This document shows, one piece after another, positions 18,916-26,873 of a stretch of DNA of 64,000 nt (its first letter is position 1; each line of letters opens with the position of its first letter). The notes below the pieces were generated by a model. It was not told the DNA's origin. It searched no databases and worked only from the letters and a program-made list of their open reading frames with translations. The DNA comes from Streptomyces sp. DG2A-72 (lineage in GTDB: Bacteria > Actinomycetota > Actinomycetes > Streptomycetales > Streptomycetaceae): NCBI RefSeq assembly GCF_030499575.1, contig NZ_JASTLC010000001.1:9572001-9636000 (forward strand), read 5' to 3'. The position numbers and the translations under genes are program-made.

Positions 18916-20154
18916 TCAGCCCCCACCGGCCCGCGGCGAACAAACCGCATACTCAGCGGAGCGCTCAGCGCGGCGTCCGGTCGCGCGGATGAGCCAGAGC
19001 GTGGCGGCCAGGCAGACCGCCGAGACGGCGCAGAGCAGCAACGGGACCGCACGGATCCCGGACCACTCGATGGCCTTCCCGAGCGTCGGACCGGCCGCCA
19101 CACCGCCGACCATCGAGGCGGCGATCACGACGGCACCGGCCCGCCGGGCGCCCGGGGCCGCCCGGTTCAGCCACGGCAGCCCGGTGGGAAAGATCGGCGC
19201 GATGAACAGACCGACACCGGCGTACGCGTACGGGGCGAGGCCCGGCACGGCGGCCAGCAGCAGGCAGACCGTCATGCCCGCGCAGGAGACGGTGATGATG
19301 GCCTGCGCCGAGAAGCGCAGCGCGAGCGGCGCCACCAGGAAACGGCCGACGGTCATCATCAGCCAGTACACGGACGTGGCGGTGGCCGCGGCCCCGGCGC
19401 CATAGCCCACGGTCTCCAGATGGGTGGGCTCCCAGCCGCCCACCCCGGCCTCGATGCCCACGTGCAGGACGTACAGCGCGACGAACACGGCGAGCACCGA
19501 GCCGAGGCTGCGGCGGAGGACCCCGGCACCGGACTCCGGCACCTCTGCGTCGGGCGCGGGCCCCTGGTCCCGTACGCCCCTCAGGCACAGCAGCAACGGC
19601 AGGTTGGCCAGCGCGAAACCGAGGAACACCGCGGGATAGTGCTCCGCGCCCACCGCGCCGATCAGCGCCGGGCCGAGGATCGCGCCCACGCCGAAGTGCG
19701 CGTTGAGGACGTTCAGCATCGCGGTGGAACGGTGGCCGAAGCCGACCGCGAACAGCTGGTTCAGCCCGTAGTCGATCCCGCCGAACCCGAGCCCGGCGAA
19801 CAGCGCGGCGGTCAGGGCGACGGGCCAGTTCTGCGCCAGCGCGAACCCGGCCGCACCGACCGCCATCAGCAGATAGGAGACGCCGAGAAGCCGCCGGTTG
19901 CCGATCCGGCCGTACAGCCGGTCGAAGAGCAGCACACCGGCCACCCCGCCCACGAAGTGCGCGCTCAGGGCCAGCCCGGCGGCCGAGGGTGACAGGCCGA
20001 ACTCCTCGCGGAGGGCCGGGATCGAGGGGCCGTAGAGGGCCTGGAGCACGCCGATGAGCATGAAACCCACGCAGGACGCGACCACCGCGGAAGGGCTGAA
20101 GACGGAAGGAGCCGGAGGAGGGGTGAGGGGCCGAGCGGTCTGTTGTTCGGTCAC
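18916..20154 (-). CDS. MFS transporter, probable sugar permease
   Basis: About 412 aa from GTG 20154. Twelve hydrophobic segments are evident (for example SAVVASCVGFMLIGVLQALY, LGVSYLLMAVGAAGFALA). The loop FDRLYGRIGNRRLLGV carries the basic MFS loop 2-3 motif. An upstream ATG at 20178 lies inside a palindromic operator, so I prefer the GTG; the lack of a clear ribosome-binding site suggests a leaderless or short-leader message. Probably imports the substrate of the GH35 enzyme. Substrate is inferred from context only. Confidence 0.8.
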   Translation of the reverse strand: MTEQQTARPLTPPPAPSVFSPSAVVASCVGFMLIGVLQALYGPSIPALREEFGLSPSAAGLALSAHFVGGVAGVLLFDRLYGRIGNRRLLGVSYLLMAVGAAGFALAQNWPVALTAALFAGLGFGGIDYGLNQLFAVGFGHRSTAMLNVLNAHFGVGAILGPALIGAVGAEHYPAVFLGFALANLPLLLCLRGVRDQGPAPDAEVPESGAGVLRRSLGSVLAVFVALYVLHVGIEAGVGGWEPTHLETVGYGAGAAATATSVYWLMMTVGRFLVAPLALRFSAQAIITVSCAGMTVCLLLAAVPGLAPYAYAGVGLFIAPIFPTGLPWLNRAAPGARRAGAVVIAASMVGGVAAGPTLGKAIEWSGIRAVPLLLCAVSAVCLAATLWLIRATGRRAERSAEYAVCSPRAGGG

Positions 20155-20162
20155 GAGAAGGG

Positions 20163-20178
20163 ATGTTACCGGTAACAT
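20163..20178. promoter_or_regulatory. perfect LacI-type operator palindrome
   Basis: ATGTTACCGGTAACAT is a perfect 16-bp palindrome with the central CG typical of LacI-family sites. It sits at the 5' end of the MFS gene, where a bound repressor would block transcription. The LacI protein encoded at 15322-16380 is the natural candidate. Confidence 0.75.
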
Positions 20179-20220
20179 TCAGTGGCGGGTCAAGACCCTG
20201 AGGCGAGGCGACCGTCGCCC

Positions 20221-20236
20221 CGTTGAGTAATCAACG
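20221..20236. promoter_or_regulatory. inverted repeat upstream of padR-like gene
   Basis: CGTTGA-GTAA-TCAACG: perfect 6-bp arms, 4-bp spacer, 19 bp before the PadR start. Likely an autoregulatory site overlapping the promoter. Confidence 0.5.
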
Positions 20237-20254
20237 GACTGATAATTTGAGGCC

Positions 20255-20833
20255 ATGGCGTTGCGTAATGCGGTGATGGCCGCGCTGCTGGAGGGCGAGG
20301 CGTCCGGGTACGACCTCGCGAAAGGGTTCGAGGCCTCGGTGGCGAACTTCTGGATGGCCACGCCCCAGCAGCTCTACCGGGAACTGGAGCGCATGGAGAG
20401 CGAGGGGCTCGTCTGCGCCCGGGTCGTACAGCAGGAGCGCCGGCCCAACAAGCGGCTCTTCTCGCTCACCGAAGCCGGTCGCGACGTCCTGCGCGCCTAT
20501 GTCGCCGAAGGGCCCTCGAAACCGACGGCCATCCGGGACGAGCTGATGGTCCGGGTCCAGTGCGTCGACATCGGCGACATCGGCGATATCGACGCCGTAC
20601 GGGCCGCGGTCGTCGAGCGGGTGGAGCGGTCCACCGCCAAGCTGGCCCGGTACGAGCGGATGCGCGAGCGGCTGCTGGCGGGACGCGGCGAGGACGAGTA
20701 CTTCGCCGACGCCGAGCGCATCGGGCCCTACCTCACGCTGATGGGCGGGATGGCCTTCGAGCGGGCGAACCTCGAGTGGGGCCGGGCGGCGCTGCGGCGG
20801 CTCGAGCAGCGTGCGGTGTCGGGAGTCTGGTAG
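20255..20833 (+). CDS. PadR-family transcriptional regulator
   Basis: 192 aa. N-terminal winged helix: ALLEGEASGYDLAKGFEASV then TPQQLYRELERMESEGLV, typical of PadR; the C-terminal coiled-coil half (Vir_Act_alpha_C type) reads VVERVERSTAKLARYERMRE and would dimerise. Ribosome-binding site is weak (TTGAGG). Divergent from the MFS gene across a short region holding two palindromes, so it could also influence that transporter. Convergent with the PucR-like gene, 13 bp apart. Confidence 0.85.
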   Translation: MALRNAVMAALLEGEASGYDLAKGFEASVANFWMATPQQLYRELERMESEGLVCARVVQQERRPNKRLFSLTEAGRDVLRAYVAEGPSKPTAIRDELMVRVQCVDIGDIGDIDAVRAAVVERVERSTAKLARYERMRERLLAGRGEDEYFADAERIGPYLTLMGGMAFERANLEWGRAALRRLEQRAVSGVW

Positions 20834-20846
20834 GGCGGTTCGCGAG

Positions 20847-21860
20847 CTATGAGCGCGCCAAGTGCCGCATGGTCAGGGCCAGTTGCAGCCTGAGTCGGCC
20901 CTGCGGGGTGCGCACCGGCCAGCCCAGCAGATGCTCGGCGTGGGCCAGCCGGTCCTGGAGCGTGGAGTGGTGGACGTTGATCCCGGTGGCCGCCGCGCGC
21001 AGGCTCGCCGTCGAGGCGACCGCGTTCAGCGTGGCCAGCAGCCAGGGCGTCGCCGCGGCCGCCGCCTCCACGGCGCGGACGTCGGGCGGGGGTTCGGCAC
21101 CGGGGACGACCAGGTCGGCGATGAGCGCGATACCGCCCAGGTCGTCGGCGTGCACGACGCGCGCGCCGGGGTCCTGGGCGGTGCCGTCCGCCGTGAAGCG
21201 CAGGGCGGTGCGGGCCGCCGTCCAGGAGCGCGGCAGGTCGAGCACGGGGACGGCGGGTCCGACGCCCATGCGCTGTCCGGTGTGCGGTGGCTCGGTCCCC
21301 GGGCGCGCCGGTGCGATGCGGGGGTGGCCGTCGTACGGGGCCAGGGCGCGGGCCCGTCCCGCGGGGTCCAGGCCCAGCCGGCGGGCGGCGTGCAGCCGGG
21401 CCGCCTCCGGGGCGGTGGCGTCGAGGAGGGTTTCGACGAGGGCGGGGTCGTCGACGGGGGCCCGGCCCCGGGTGCGGTCGAGGACCCGCCGTACGGCACC
21501 GGCCGCCCGCTCCAGGATCACCGCGTCGACCACACTGGGCTCCGCCTCCGCGCGCTCCAGCCACAGCGCCGGCGCACCGTCCGGAATGAGCGCCGCCGAG
21601 GGCCAGCCGGGATCGGGCGGGAGGTCGGAGTCCTGCCGGGTGCCGTCCGGCTCCACGCGCATCTGTACCCGCCGGTCGGCGTCGAGCAGCCGCGCGGGCA
21701 CCCCGGCCAGTACGGCCGCCCCGCGCACCAGCGCCTCCAGACCGGCCCGGGACTCGGACAGTCGGTCGAAGTAGGCGATGACCCGCACGGCGGCGCCGGC
21801 GTCCGGATCCAGCGCCGTCAGGCGCCCGGCCAGCTCTTTCATCTGCCCATGGTGCGGCAT
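20847..21860 (-). CDS. PucR/CdaR-type helix-turn-helix regulator
   Basis: About 337 aa. The C-terminus is the PucR HTH: VASTASLRAAATGINVHHST and LAHAEHLLGWPVRTPQGRLR. The rest is a GAF-like/unknown sensor region with no obvious ligand motif. Start uncertain: ATG 21860 or ATG 21842, neither with a strong ribosome-binding site. It lies 62 bp downstream of an esterase gene on the same strand and may be co-transcribed with and control it. Confidence 0.75.
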   Translation of the reverse strand: MPHHGQMKELAGRLTALDPDAGAAVRVIAYFDRLSESRAGLEALVRGAAVLAGVPARLLDADRRVQMRVEPDGTRQDSDLPPDPGWPSAALIPDGAPALWLERAEAEPSVVDAVILERAAGAVRRVLDRTRGRAPVDDPALVETLLDATAPEAARLHAARRLGLDPAGRARALAPYDGHPRIAPARPGTEPPHTGQRMGVGPAVPVLDLPRSWTAARTALRFTADGTAQDPGARVVHADDLGGIALIADLVVPGAEPPPDVRAVEAAAAATPWLLATLNAVASTASLRAAATGINVHHSTLQDRLAHAEHLLGWPVRTPQGRLRLQLALTMRHLARS

Positions 21861-21922
21861 CGGGGCGTGGATGAGGAGCCTGCGAGGGCACCGGATCCGG
21901 GGGAGCGGGGCTCGGTCGGGCT

Positions 21923-22897
21923 TCAGCTCCCCAGCAGCCGTCGCAGCCACTGCACATGCGCCGCCCGGGCCGCCTGGGACAGGGCCGCCTGCGGGGCGAA
22001 GCCGTCGAAGCCGTGGAAGCCGCCCGGCCAGACATGCAGCTCGGCCACGCCGCCGGCCAGCCAGAGGCGTGAGGCGTAGGCGACGACCTCGTCCCGGAAG
22101 GTCTCCGCGGAGCCGACGTCCAGGAAGGCCGGCGGCAGCCCGGTCAGGTCCTCGGCCCGGGCCGGTGCCGCGTAGGCGGGCACGTCCGGGCCGCCGCGCG
22201 CCTCGCCGAGCAGGGCCGTCCAGCCGGTCTCGTTGGACGTGCGGTCCCATATGCCGAGGCCCGCCATCTGGTACGACGACGGCGTGTCGTTGCGGTCGTC
22301 CAGCATCGGGCACATCAGGAGCTGCCCGACCGGCTGCAGGCCCTTGCGGTCACGGGTGAGCAGAGCCAGCGCCGCGCACAGCCCGCCGCCCGCGCTGGCG
22401 CCGGCGACGACGATCCGCTCCGGGTCCCCGGTGATCTTCTCGGCGTGTTCCGCCGTCCACAGCAGACCCGCGTACACGTCCTCGACCGGTGCCGGATGCG
22501 GATGCTCCGGCGCCAGCCGGTACTCGACGGACACCACGACCGCGTCCAGCTCGCGGGCCCAGGCCAGTGGTACGTCCACGCCGACCCGGTTATTGCCGAG
22601 GACCATGCCGCCGCCGTGGACGTGATAGACGATCGGACGCGGGCCCGCGACCGGTTCGGCGGCCGGACGGCAGATCAGCAGTGAGATGTCCGGGGCTCCC
22701 TCCGGACCCGGCACGACCCGGTCCTCGATCTCGAAGAACCCGCCGTCGGAGAGGTCCAGCTCGGCCAGCATCTGGATGCCCGGGCCGGTCCTCACCTCCT
22801 TGATCTCCTCGGACGTGAGACTGGGCGAGATCATGTCCTTGATCGTCTCCAGCGCGGCGGCGAGCTCGGGGTCGAACGGGGGCGGCACCTGGGTCAT
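21923..22897 (-). CDS. HSL-family alpha/beta hydrolase (esterase)
   Basis: 324 aa; ATG 22897 preceded by GAGGAGAAGCC. Hormone-sensitive-lipase signature: oxyanion HGGG in IVYHVHGGGMVLG, nucleophile in VVAGASAGGGLCAAL (GxSxG), acid in FLDVGSAETFRDE and catalytic His in WPGGFHGFDGF. No signal peptide, so a cytoplasmic carboxylesterase/lipase acting on small acyl or aryl esters. Same strand and close to the PucR-like gene. Confidence 0.9.
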   Translation of the reverse strand: MTQVPPPFDPELAAALETIKDMISPSLTSEEIKEVRTGPGIQMLAELDLSDGGFFEIEDRVVPGPEGAPDISLLICRPAAEPVAGPRPIVYHVHGGGMVLGNNRVGVDVPLAWARELDAVVVSVEYRLAPEHPHPAPVEDVYAGLLWTAEHAEKITGDPERIVVAGASAGGGLCAALALLTRDRKGLQPVGQLLMCPMLDDRNDTPSSYQMAGLGIWDRTSNETGWTALLGEARGGPDVPAYAAPARAEDLTGLPPAFLDVGSAETFRDEVVAYASRLWLAGGVAELHVWPGGFHGFDGFAPQAALSQAARAAHVQWLRRLLGS

Positions 22898-23141
22898 GGC
22901 TTCTCCTCATGTCGCGCTGTCGCGCGGCGGCTCTTGCGGTCATGGTCCGCGCACGGCGGCGGCTCCCGGCCGCCGCCGTCCGGCGGAACCTGTCCGCCGT
23001 ACGGCGGGTGGCACCCCGCTGACCAGGCCGTCCGTCCCTATGGACTTGCCATGACATGACCTTTTGTTCATCTTGCGTCAGTGGAAGGGAGTGGGAAGCG
23101 GCGACCACGCTGTCCAAGCCCCACCGCACCAGGAGTGTCCA

Positions 23142-24113
23142 GTGAACGTCTCCCTCACCGTCTGGCTGCTGACCGTAGCCGCCCTCTGCGCGCTCGTCGC
23201 CGTCGACTTCTTCATCGGACGCAAACCGCATGACGTGTCGGTCAAGGAGGCGGGGATCTGGACGGCCGTATGGGTGGTGCTGGCCTGTCTGTTCGGGCTC
23301 GGCCTGGTCGTCTTCGGCGGTGGGCAGCCCGCCGGTGAGTTCTTCGCCGGGTTCATCACCGAGAAGTCGCTGAGCGTCGACAACCTCTTCGTCTTCGTCC
23401 TGATCATGGCGAAGTTCTCGGTGCCCACGCAGTACCAGCAGCGCGTGCTGATGGTCGGCGTCCTGATGGCCCTCGTCCTGCGGGCGGGCTTCATCGCGGC
23501 CGGCGCGGCGATCATCTCCACGTTCTCGTGGGTGTTCTACCTCTTCGGCGCCTTCCTGATCTGGACCGCCTGGAAGCTGATCCAGGACGCCCGCAAGGAG
23601 GAGCACGAGGAGGAGTACCAGGAGAACAAGCTGCTCAAGATGGTCGAGCGCCGCTTCGGAGTGGCCGACCGCTACCACGGCACCAAGCTGTGGGTCGAGC
23701 AGAACGGCAAGCGGGTCATGACCCCGATGCTGGTCGTGATGCTCGCCATCGGCTCGACGGACGTGCTCTTCGCCCTCGACTCCATCCCCGCCATCTACGG
23801 TCTGACCAAGGACCCGTACATCGTCTTCACGGCCAACGCGTTCGCGTTGATGGGTCTGCGGCAGCTGTACTTCCTCATCGGTGGCCTGCTGAAGAAGCTG
23901 GTCCACCTCAGCTACGGCCTGTCGATCATCCTCGGCTTCATCGGCGTCAAGCTGGTGCTGCACGCCCTGCACGAGTCCGGGGTCCACGTCCCCGAGATCT
24001 CCATCCCCTTCTCGCTCGGCTTCATCGTGCTCGTCCTGGCGGTGACGACGGTGACGAGCCTGCGCGCCGCGAAGAAGCAGGAGCAGGAGAACGAGCGGGA
24101 ACGCGTGGCATAG
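23142..24113 (+). CDS. TerC/Alx-family integral membrane protein
   Basis: 323 aa; GTG 23142 with AGGAG 7 nt upstream. Nine or so membrane helices (WLLTVAALCALVAVDFFIG, WTAVWVVLACLFGLGLVV). Conserved TerC acidic residues appear in EKSLSVDNLFVFVLIMAKF and IGSTDVLFALDSIPAIYG, thought to bind divalent metal. Homologues export Mn or act in tellurite/metal homeostasis and in metalation of secreted proteins. The 244-bp gap upstream (22898-23141) shows no other gene; I see no convincing Mn riboswitch there. Confidence 0.9.
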   Translation: MNVSLTVWLLTVAALCALVAVDFFIGRKPHDVSVKEAGIWTAVWVVLACLFGLGLVVFGGGQPAGEFFAGFITEKSLSVDNLFVFVLIMAKFSVPTQYQQRVLMVGVLMALVLRAGFIAAGAAIISTFSWVFYLFGAFLIWTAWKLIQDARKEEHEEEYQENKLLKMVERRFGVADRYHGTKLWVEQNGKRVMTPMLVVMLAIGSTDVLFALDSIPAIYGLTKDPYIVFTANAFALMGLRQLYFLIGGLLKKLVHLSYGLSIILGFIGVKLVLHALHESGVHVPEISIPFSLGFIVLVLAVTTVTSLRAAKKQEQENERERVA

Positions 24114-24154
24114 CGCGCCGGGTCGACACGGTGATCCGCGGCCCGCTCACCCGC

Positions 24155-24373
24155 TCACCCGCTCGCCGGGCACGGCTCGGTGCGGGCTGGGCGGCTGCGG
24201 GAGACGATGCGCATGCCGTGGTCGTCGACGACCCGGACCTGGAGCGAGCCGCAGCCGCAGCGGGTCCACACCGCTGCGCCGGCCGCGGTGACGTGCCGGG
24301 ACACGACCTGGAAGGGCTCGGCTCCGTCGGGCCGGCCGCAGTGCGGGCAGACGGTGCCGGTCGTGCTGGTCAT
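24155..24373 (-). CDS. 72-aa zinc-ribbon-like mini-protein
   Basis: ATG 24373 behind AAGGAGTTCCC. Four cysteines are arranged as VCPHCG near residue 9 and TRCGCG near residue 39, a likely treble zinc-binding knuckle pair, followed by a basic tail. Small and soluble. Divergent from a LysR gene with ~114 bp between starts, the classic arrangement of a LysR regulator and its target. Function unknown; could be a regulator accessory or metal-handling peptide. Confidence 0.7.
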   Translation of the reverse strand: MTSTTGTVCPHCGRPDGAEPFQVVSRHVTAAGAAVWTRCGCGSLQVRVVDDHGMRIVSRSRPARTEPCPASG

Positions 24374-24459
24374 GGGAACTCCTTGGACGTCATGGCTGGT
24401 TGACCGTCGCGACACAGCCAGGGTGCTGCGCAGCCTCCGTACACGTCCAGGTTGACTTC

Positions 24460-24470
24460 GTGGACTCCAC
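24460..24470. promoter_or_regulatory. short inverted repeat between zinc mini-protein and LysR genes
   Basis: GTGGA-C-TCCAC, perfect 5-bp arms, 18 bp before the LysR ATG. A direct repeat of GTGGACT follows at 24479. Plausible LysR autoregulatory site, though shorter than a standard T-N11-A box. Confidence 0.35.
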
Positions 24471-24487
24471 CGTGAAGCGTGGACTTC

Positions 24488-25393
24488 ATGATTGACCTGC
24501 GCCGACTGCACGTCCTGAGGGCCGTCGCCCACTACGGCACGGTCACCGCGGCCGCCCAGGCCCTGCACTTCACGCCGTCCGCAGCCTCCCAGCAGATCCG
24601 GCAGCTGGCCCGCGATCTGGGCGTCGACCTTCTCGAACCGCGGGGTCGAGGGGTACGTCTCACCCCGGCCGCCGAGAGCCTGCTCGCGCACGCCGACGCC
24701 ATCCAGGCCCGCTGGGACCAGGCCGAGCTGGATCTGCGGGCCGACCAGGGCGAACCCGCGGGGCCCCTGCGCGCGAGCGGATTCCCGCTGGCCGTCTCGG
24801 TGTTGCTGGCGCCCATGGCGGCGCGGCTGCGCGCACGCCATCCGCGTCTGGACGTACGGATCCAGGAGGCGGAGGTACCGGAGAGCTTCAACCTGCTCTT
24901 CGAGGGGCAGAGCGATCTGGCGGTCGTCGAGGCCACCGTGCTCAACCCGCCCCTCAGCGACGCACGCTTCGACCAACAGCCGCTGCTGGACGACCCGTTC
25001 GACCTCGTCGTGCCCGAGGATCATCCCTTGGCGGGGCGGGGCCGGATCGACCTCGCGGAGGCGGCGCACGAGCCCTGGATCGCCCCCGTGCCGGACAGCC
25101 CCTGCCGTCCGCATGTGCTGTCGGCGGCCGGGGCGGCCGGGTTCACTCCGGACGTCGTGCACCAGGCGATGGACTGGAACGTGATGGCCCATCTCGTCGC
25201 GCACGGGCTCGGGGTCGCGCTGATCCCACGGCTGGCACAGCTGACGCCCCACCTGCCCATCACCCGGGTGCAGTGCGCGGCCGACCCGCACCGCAAGCTC
25301 CTCACCTGCACGCGCCGCGGCGGCCACAAGCGCCCCGCGGTCGCGGCCGCGCTGGCGGAGCTGCGTGAGCTGGCGCCCAAGGCGGTGGCCTGA
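24488..25393 (+). CDS. LysR-family transcriptional regulator
   Basis: 301 aa from ATG 24488 (GTG 24479 is an alternative). N-terminal HTH: LRRLHVLRAVAHYGTVTAAA, then LHFTPSAASQQIRQLARDLG. The effector-binding domain has the usual LysR substrate-binding fold (AVSVLLAPMAARLRARHPRL, GLGVALIPRL). No ribosome-binding site is visible, so translation may be leaderless. Followed by a strong hairpin. Its likely target is the divergent zinc mini-protein gene. Confidence 0.88.
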   Translation: MIDLRRLHVLRAVAHYGTVTAAAQALHFTPSAASQQIRQLARDLGVDLLEPRGRGVRLTPAAESLLAHADAIQARWDQAELDLRADQGEPAGPLRASGFPLAVSVLLAPMAARLRARHPRLDVRIQEAEVPESFNLLFEGQSDLAVVEATVLNPPLSDARFDQQPLLDDPFDLVVPEDHPLAGRGRIDLAEAAHEPWIAPVPDSPCRPHVLSAAGAAGFTPDVVHQAMDWNVMAHLVAHGLGVALIPRLAQLTPHLPITRVQCAADPHRKLLTCTRRGGHKRPAVAAALAELRELAPKAVA

Positions 25394-25399
25394 CGCACG

Positions 25400-25433
25400 C
25401 AGGGGCCGGAGCCTCTCGCGGCTCCGGCCCCTG
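25400..25433. terminator. strong bidirectional terminator hairpin
   Basis: Perfect 14-bp arms (CAGGGGCCGGAGCC / GGCTCCGGCCCCTG) with a 6-nt loop, between the convergent LysR and FMN-reductase genes. Confidence 0.85.
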
Positions 25434-25450
25434 TGGGGGAGGGGTGTGGC

Positions 25451-26014
25451 TCAGGCCGCGGCGGTCTCGCCGGCGTGCACGTGCAGCCGGGCGACGACCT
25501 CGGCGAGGTCCGCGGCGACCTCGGCGTCGTCGGCGGGGTGCGTCTCGGCGAAGCGGGTCACGGAACCGGCGATGGACAGCTTGACGTCCTCCAGCACCTT
25601 GCCGCCGGCGATGCCCACGGCCTTGCGGGCCTCGTCCTGCGCCCATACGCCGCCGTACTGGCCGAAGGCGGTGCCGACCACGGCGACCGGCTTGTCGGTG
25701 ATCGCGCCGGCGCCGTACGGGCGGGACAGCCAGTCGATGGCGTTCTTCAGGACGGCCGGGATGGTGCCGTTGTACTCGGGCGAGAAGAACAGGAAGCCGT
25801 CGGCGGCCTGAGCGGCCTCGCGCAGCTTGGCCGCCGGGGCCGGGACGCTGCCCTCGACGTCGAGGTCCTCGTTGTAGAAGGGGATCTCGGCCAGGCCCTC
25901 GAACAGGTGGACATCCGCGCCCTCCGGGGCCAGCTTGACGGCGGCCTCGGCGAGCTGACGGTTGTGCGAACCGGCGCGAAGGCTGCCGACGAGCGCAAGG
26001 ATGCGAACAGACAT
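25451..26014 (-). CDS. NAD(P)H-dependent FMN reductase
   Basis: 187 aa. Flavodoxin-like fold: phosphate-binding loop VGSLRAGSHNRQLAEAA at the N-terminus, FFSPEYNGTIPAVLKNAIDW in the middle (SPEYNGxxP, flavin contact), and GTAFGQYGG. Such enzymes reduce FMN, quinones, azo dyes or chromate. Divergent from a TetR gene; two identical-core operators lie in the gap, one close to this promoter, so TetR almost certainly represses it. Confidence 0.9.
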   Translation of the reverse strand: MSVRILALVGSLRAGSHNRQLAEAAVKLAPEGADVHLFEGLAEIPFYNEDLDVEGSVPAPAAKLREAAQAADGFLFFSPEYNGTIPAVLKNAIDWLSRPYGAGAITDKPVAVVGTAFGQYGGVWAQDEARKAVGIAGGKVLEDVKLSIAGSVTRFAETHPADDAEVAADLAEVVARLHVHAGETAAA

Positions 26015-26053
26015 GCGAACTCCAGGGGTGCTGAAACATTGCCGAAAACGATC

Positions 26054-26067
26054 CGGACCGGGGTCCG
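26054..26067. promoter_or_regulatory. TetR operator copy 1
   Basis: CGGACC-GG-GGTCCG, 6-bp perfect arms. Core GGACC-N2-GGTCC is shared with copy 2, 36 bp away. It lies 40 bp from the FMN-reductase start, where binding would block its promoter. Confidence 0.75.
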
Positions 26068-26090
26068 TTTACTGTTGTAGCACCATAACC

Positions 26091-26102
26091 GGACCGCGGT
26101 CC
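26091..26102. promoter_or_regulatory. TetR operator copy 2
   Basis: GGACC-GC-GGTCC, flanked by AACC and AGTTT. About 31 bp before the TetR start, overlapping its promoter; autoregulation is expected. Confidence 0.75.
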
Positions 26103-26133
26103 AGTTTCATTCCCCATGCTTTACGCTGTTTTC

Positions 26134-26796
26134 ATGTCCACCCCTCTGCCGCCCTTCCCGGGGCCTCAAGAGCCCTTCGACGAAGCCGGGTTGTTGCAGC
26201 TCGGCAGCGCCGAAGGCGAGCCGTGCCTGCGTGCCGACGCGGCGCGCAACCGGGCTCGGCTGCTGGAGGCCGCCGCCGAGCTGATCGCCGAGCACGGTGT
26301 CGCGGGGGTCACGATGGAGGCGGTGGCCGCGGCGGCCGAGGTGGGCAAGGGCACGGTCTTCCGCCGCTTCGGCGACCGCACCGGCCTGCTGACCGCGCTG
26401 CTCGACCATTCGTCGCGGAAGCTGCAAGCAGACTTCCTCGGCGGACCGCCGCCCCTGGGGCCCGGGGCGCCGCCGGTCGAGCGGCTGCGGGCGTTCGGCG
26501 TGGCCGTGCTGTACCGCTCGGCCGAGCAGCTGGAGCTGGAACTGGCCGCTCAGCCGGAACCGACCCGCCGGTACACCCACCCGTCGCTCCGGGCGCTGCG
26601 CACGCACATGGTGATCCTGCTGCGGCAGATCGTGCCCGACGCCGACTGCCAGCTCCTCGCCCAGACGCTGCTGGGCTACCTCGATCCCGCCGTGATCCAC
26701 CATCTGACCAACCAGTGCGGGATGCCGCTGGAGCGGCTGGAGACGGGCTGGGTCGACCTGGTCGCCCGCGTCACGCGTACCGACCCGCCTCGCTGA
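26134..26796 (+). CDS. TetR-family repressor
   Basis: 220 aa from ATG 26134; a TACGCT -10-like element 7-12 nt upstream suggests a leaderless start, so I prefer it over ATG 26116. HTH: LLEAAAELIAEHGVAGVTME followed by AAAEVGKGTVFRRFGDRTGL. The C-terminal ligand domain is unremarkable. Divergent from the FMN reductase with twin operators between them, a self-contained redox-sensing pair. Confidence 0.9.
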   Translation: MSTPLPPFPGPQEPFDEAGLLQLGSAEGEPCLRADAARNRARLLEAAAELIAEHGVAGVTMEAVAAAAEVGKGTVFRRFGDRTGLLTALLDHSSRKLQADFLGGPPPLGPGAPPVERLRAFGVAVLYRSAEQLELELAAQPEPTRRYTHPSLRALRTHMVILLRQIVPDADCQLLAQTLLGYLDPAVIHHLTNQCGMPLERLETGWVDLVARVTRTDPPR

Positions 26797-26873
26797 GCCG
26801 CGTTCGTACAACCTTCACCCGCCCGATCCCGCCCGAACCCCCGCCCCGGCCCTCTGCCAAGATGCGATACGTC

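Noticed and set aside
16444..19992. Very long plus-strand frames opposite GH35 and MFS genes
   Set aside because: Typical antisense openness of high-G+C coding DNA; composition is arginine/glycine-rich and lacks domain motifs.
22898..23141. A manganese riboswitch (yybP-ykoY type) before the TerC gene
   Set aside because: I could not find the conserved paired loops of that element by eye.
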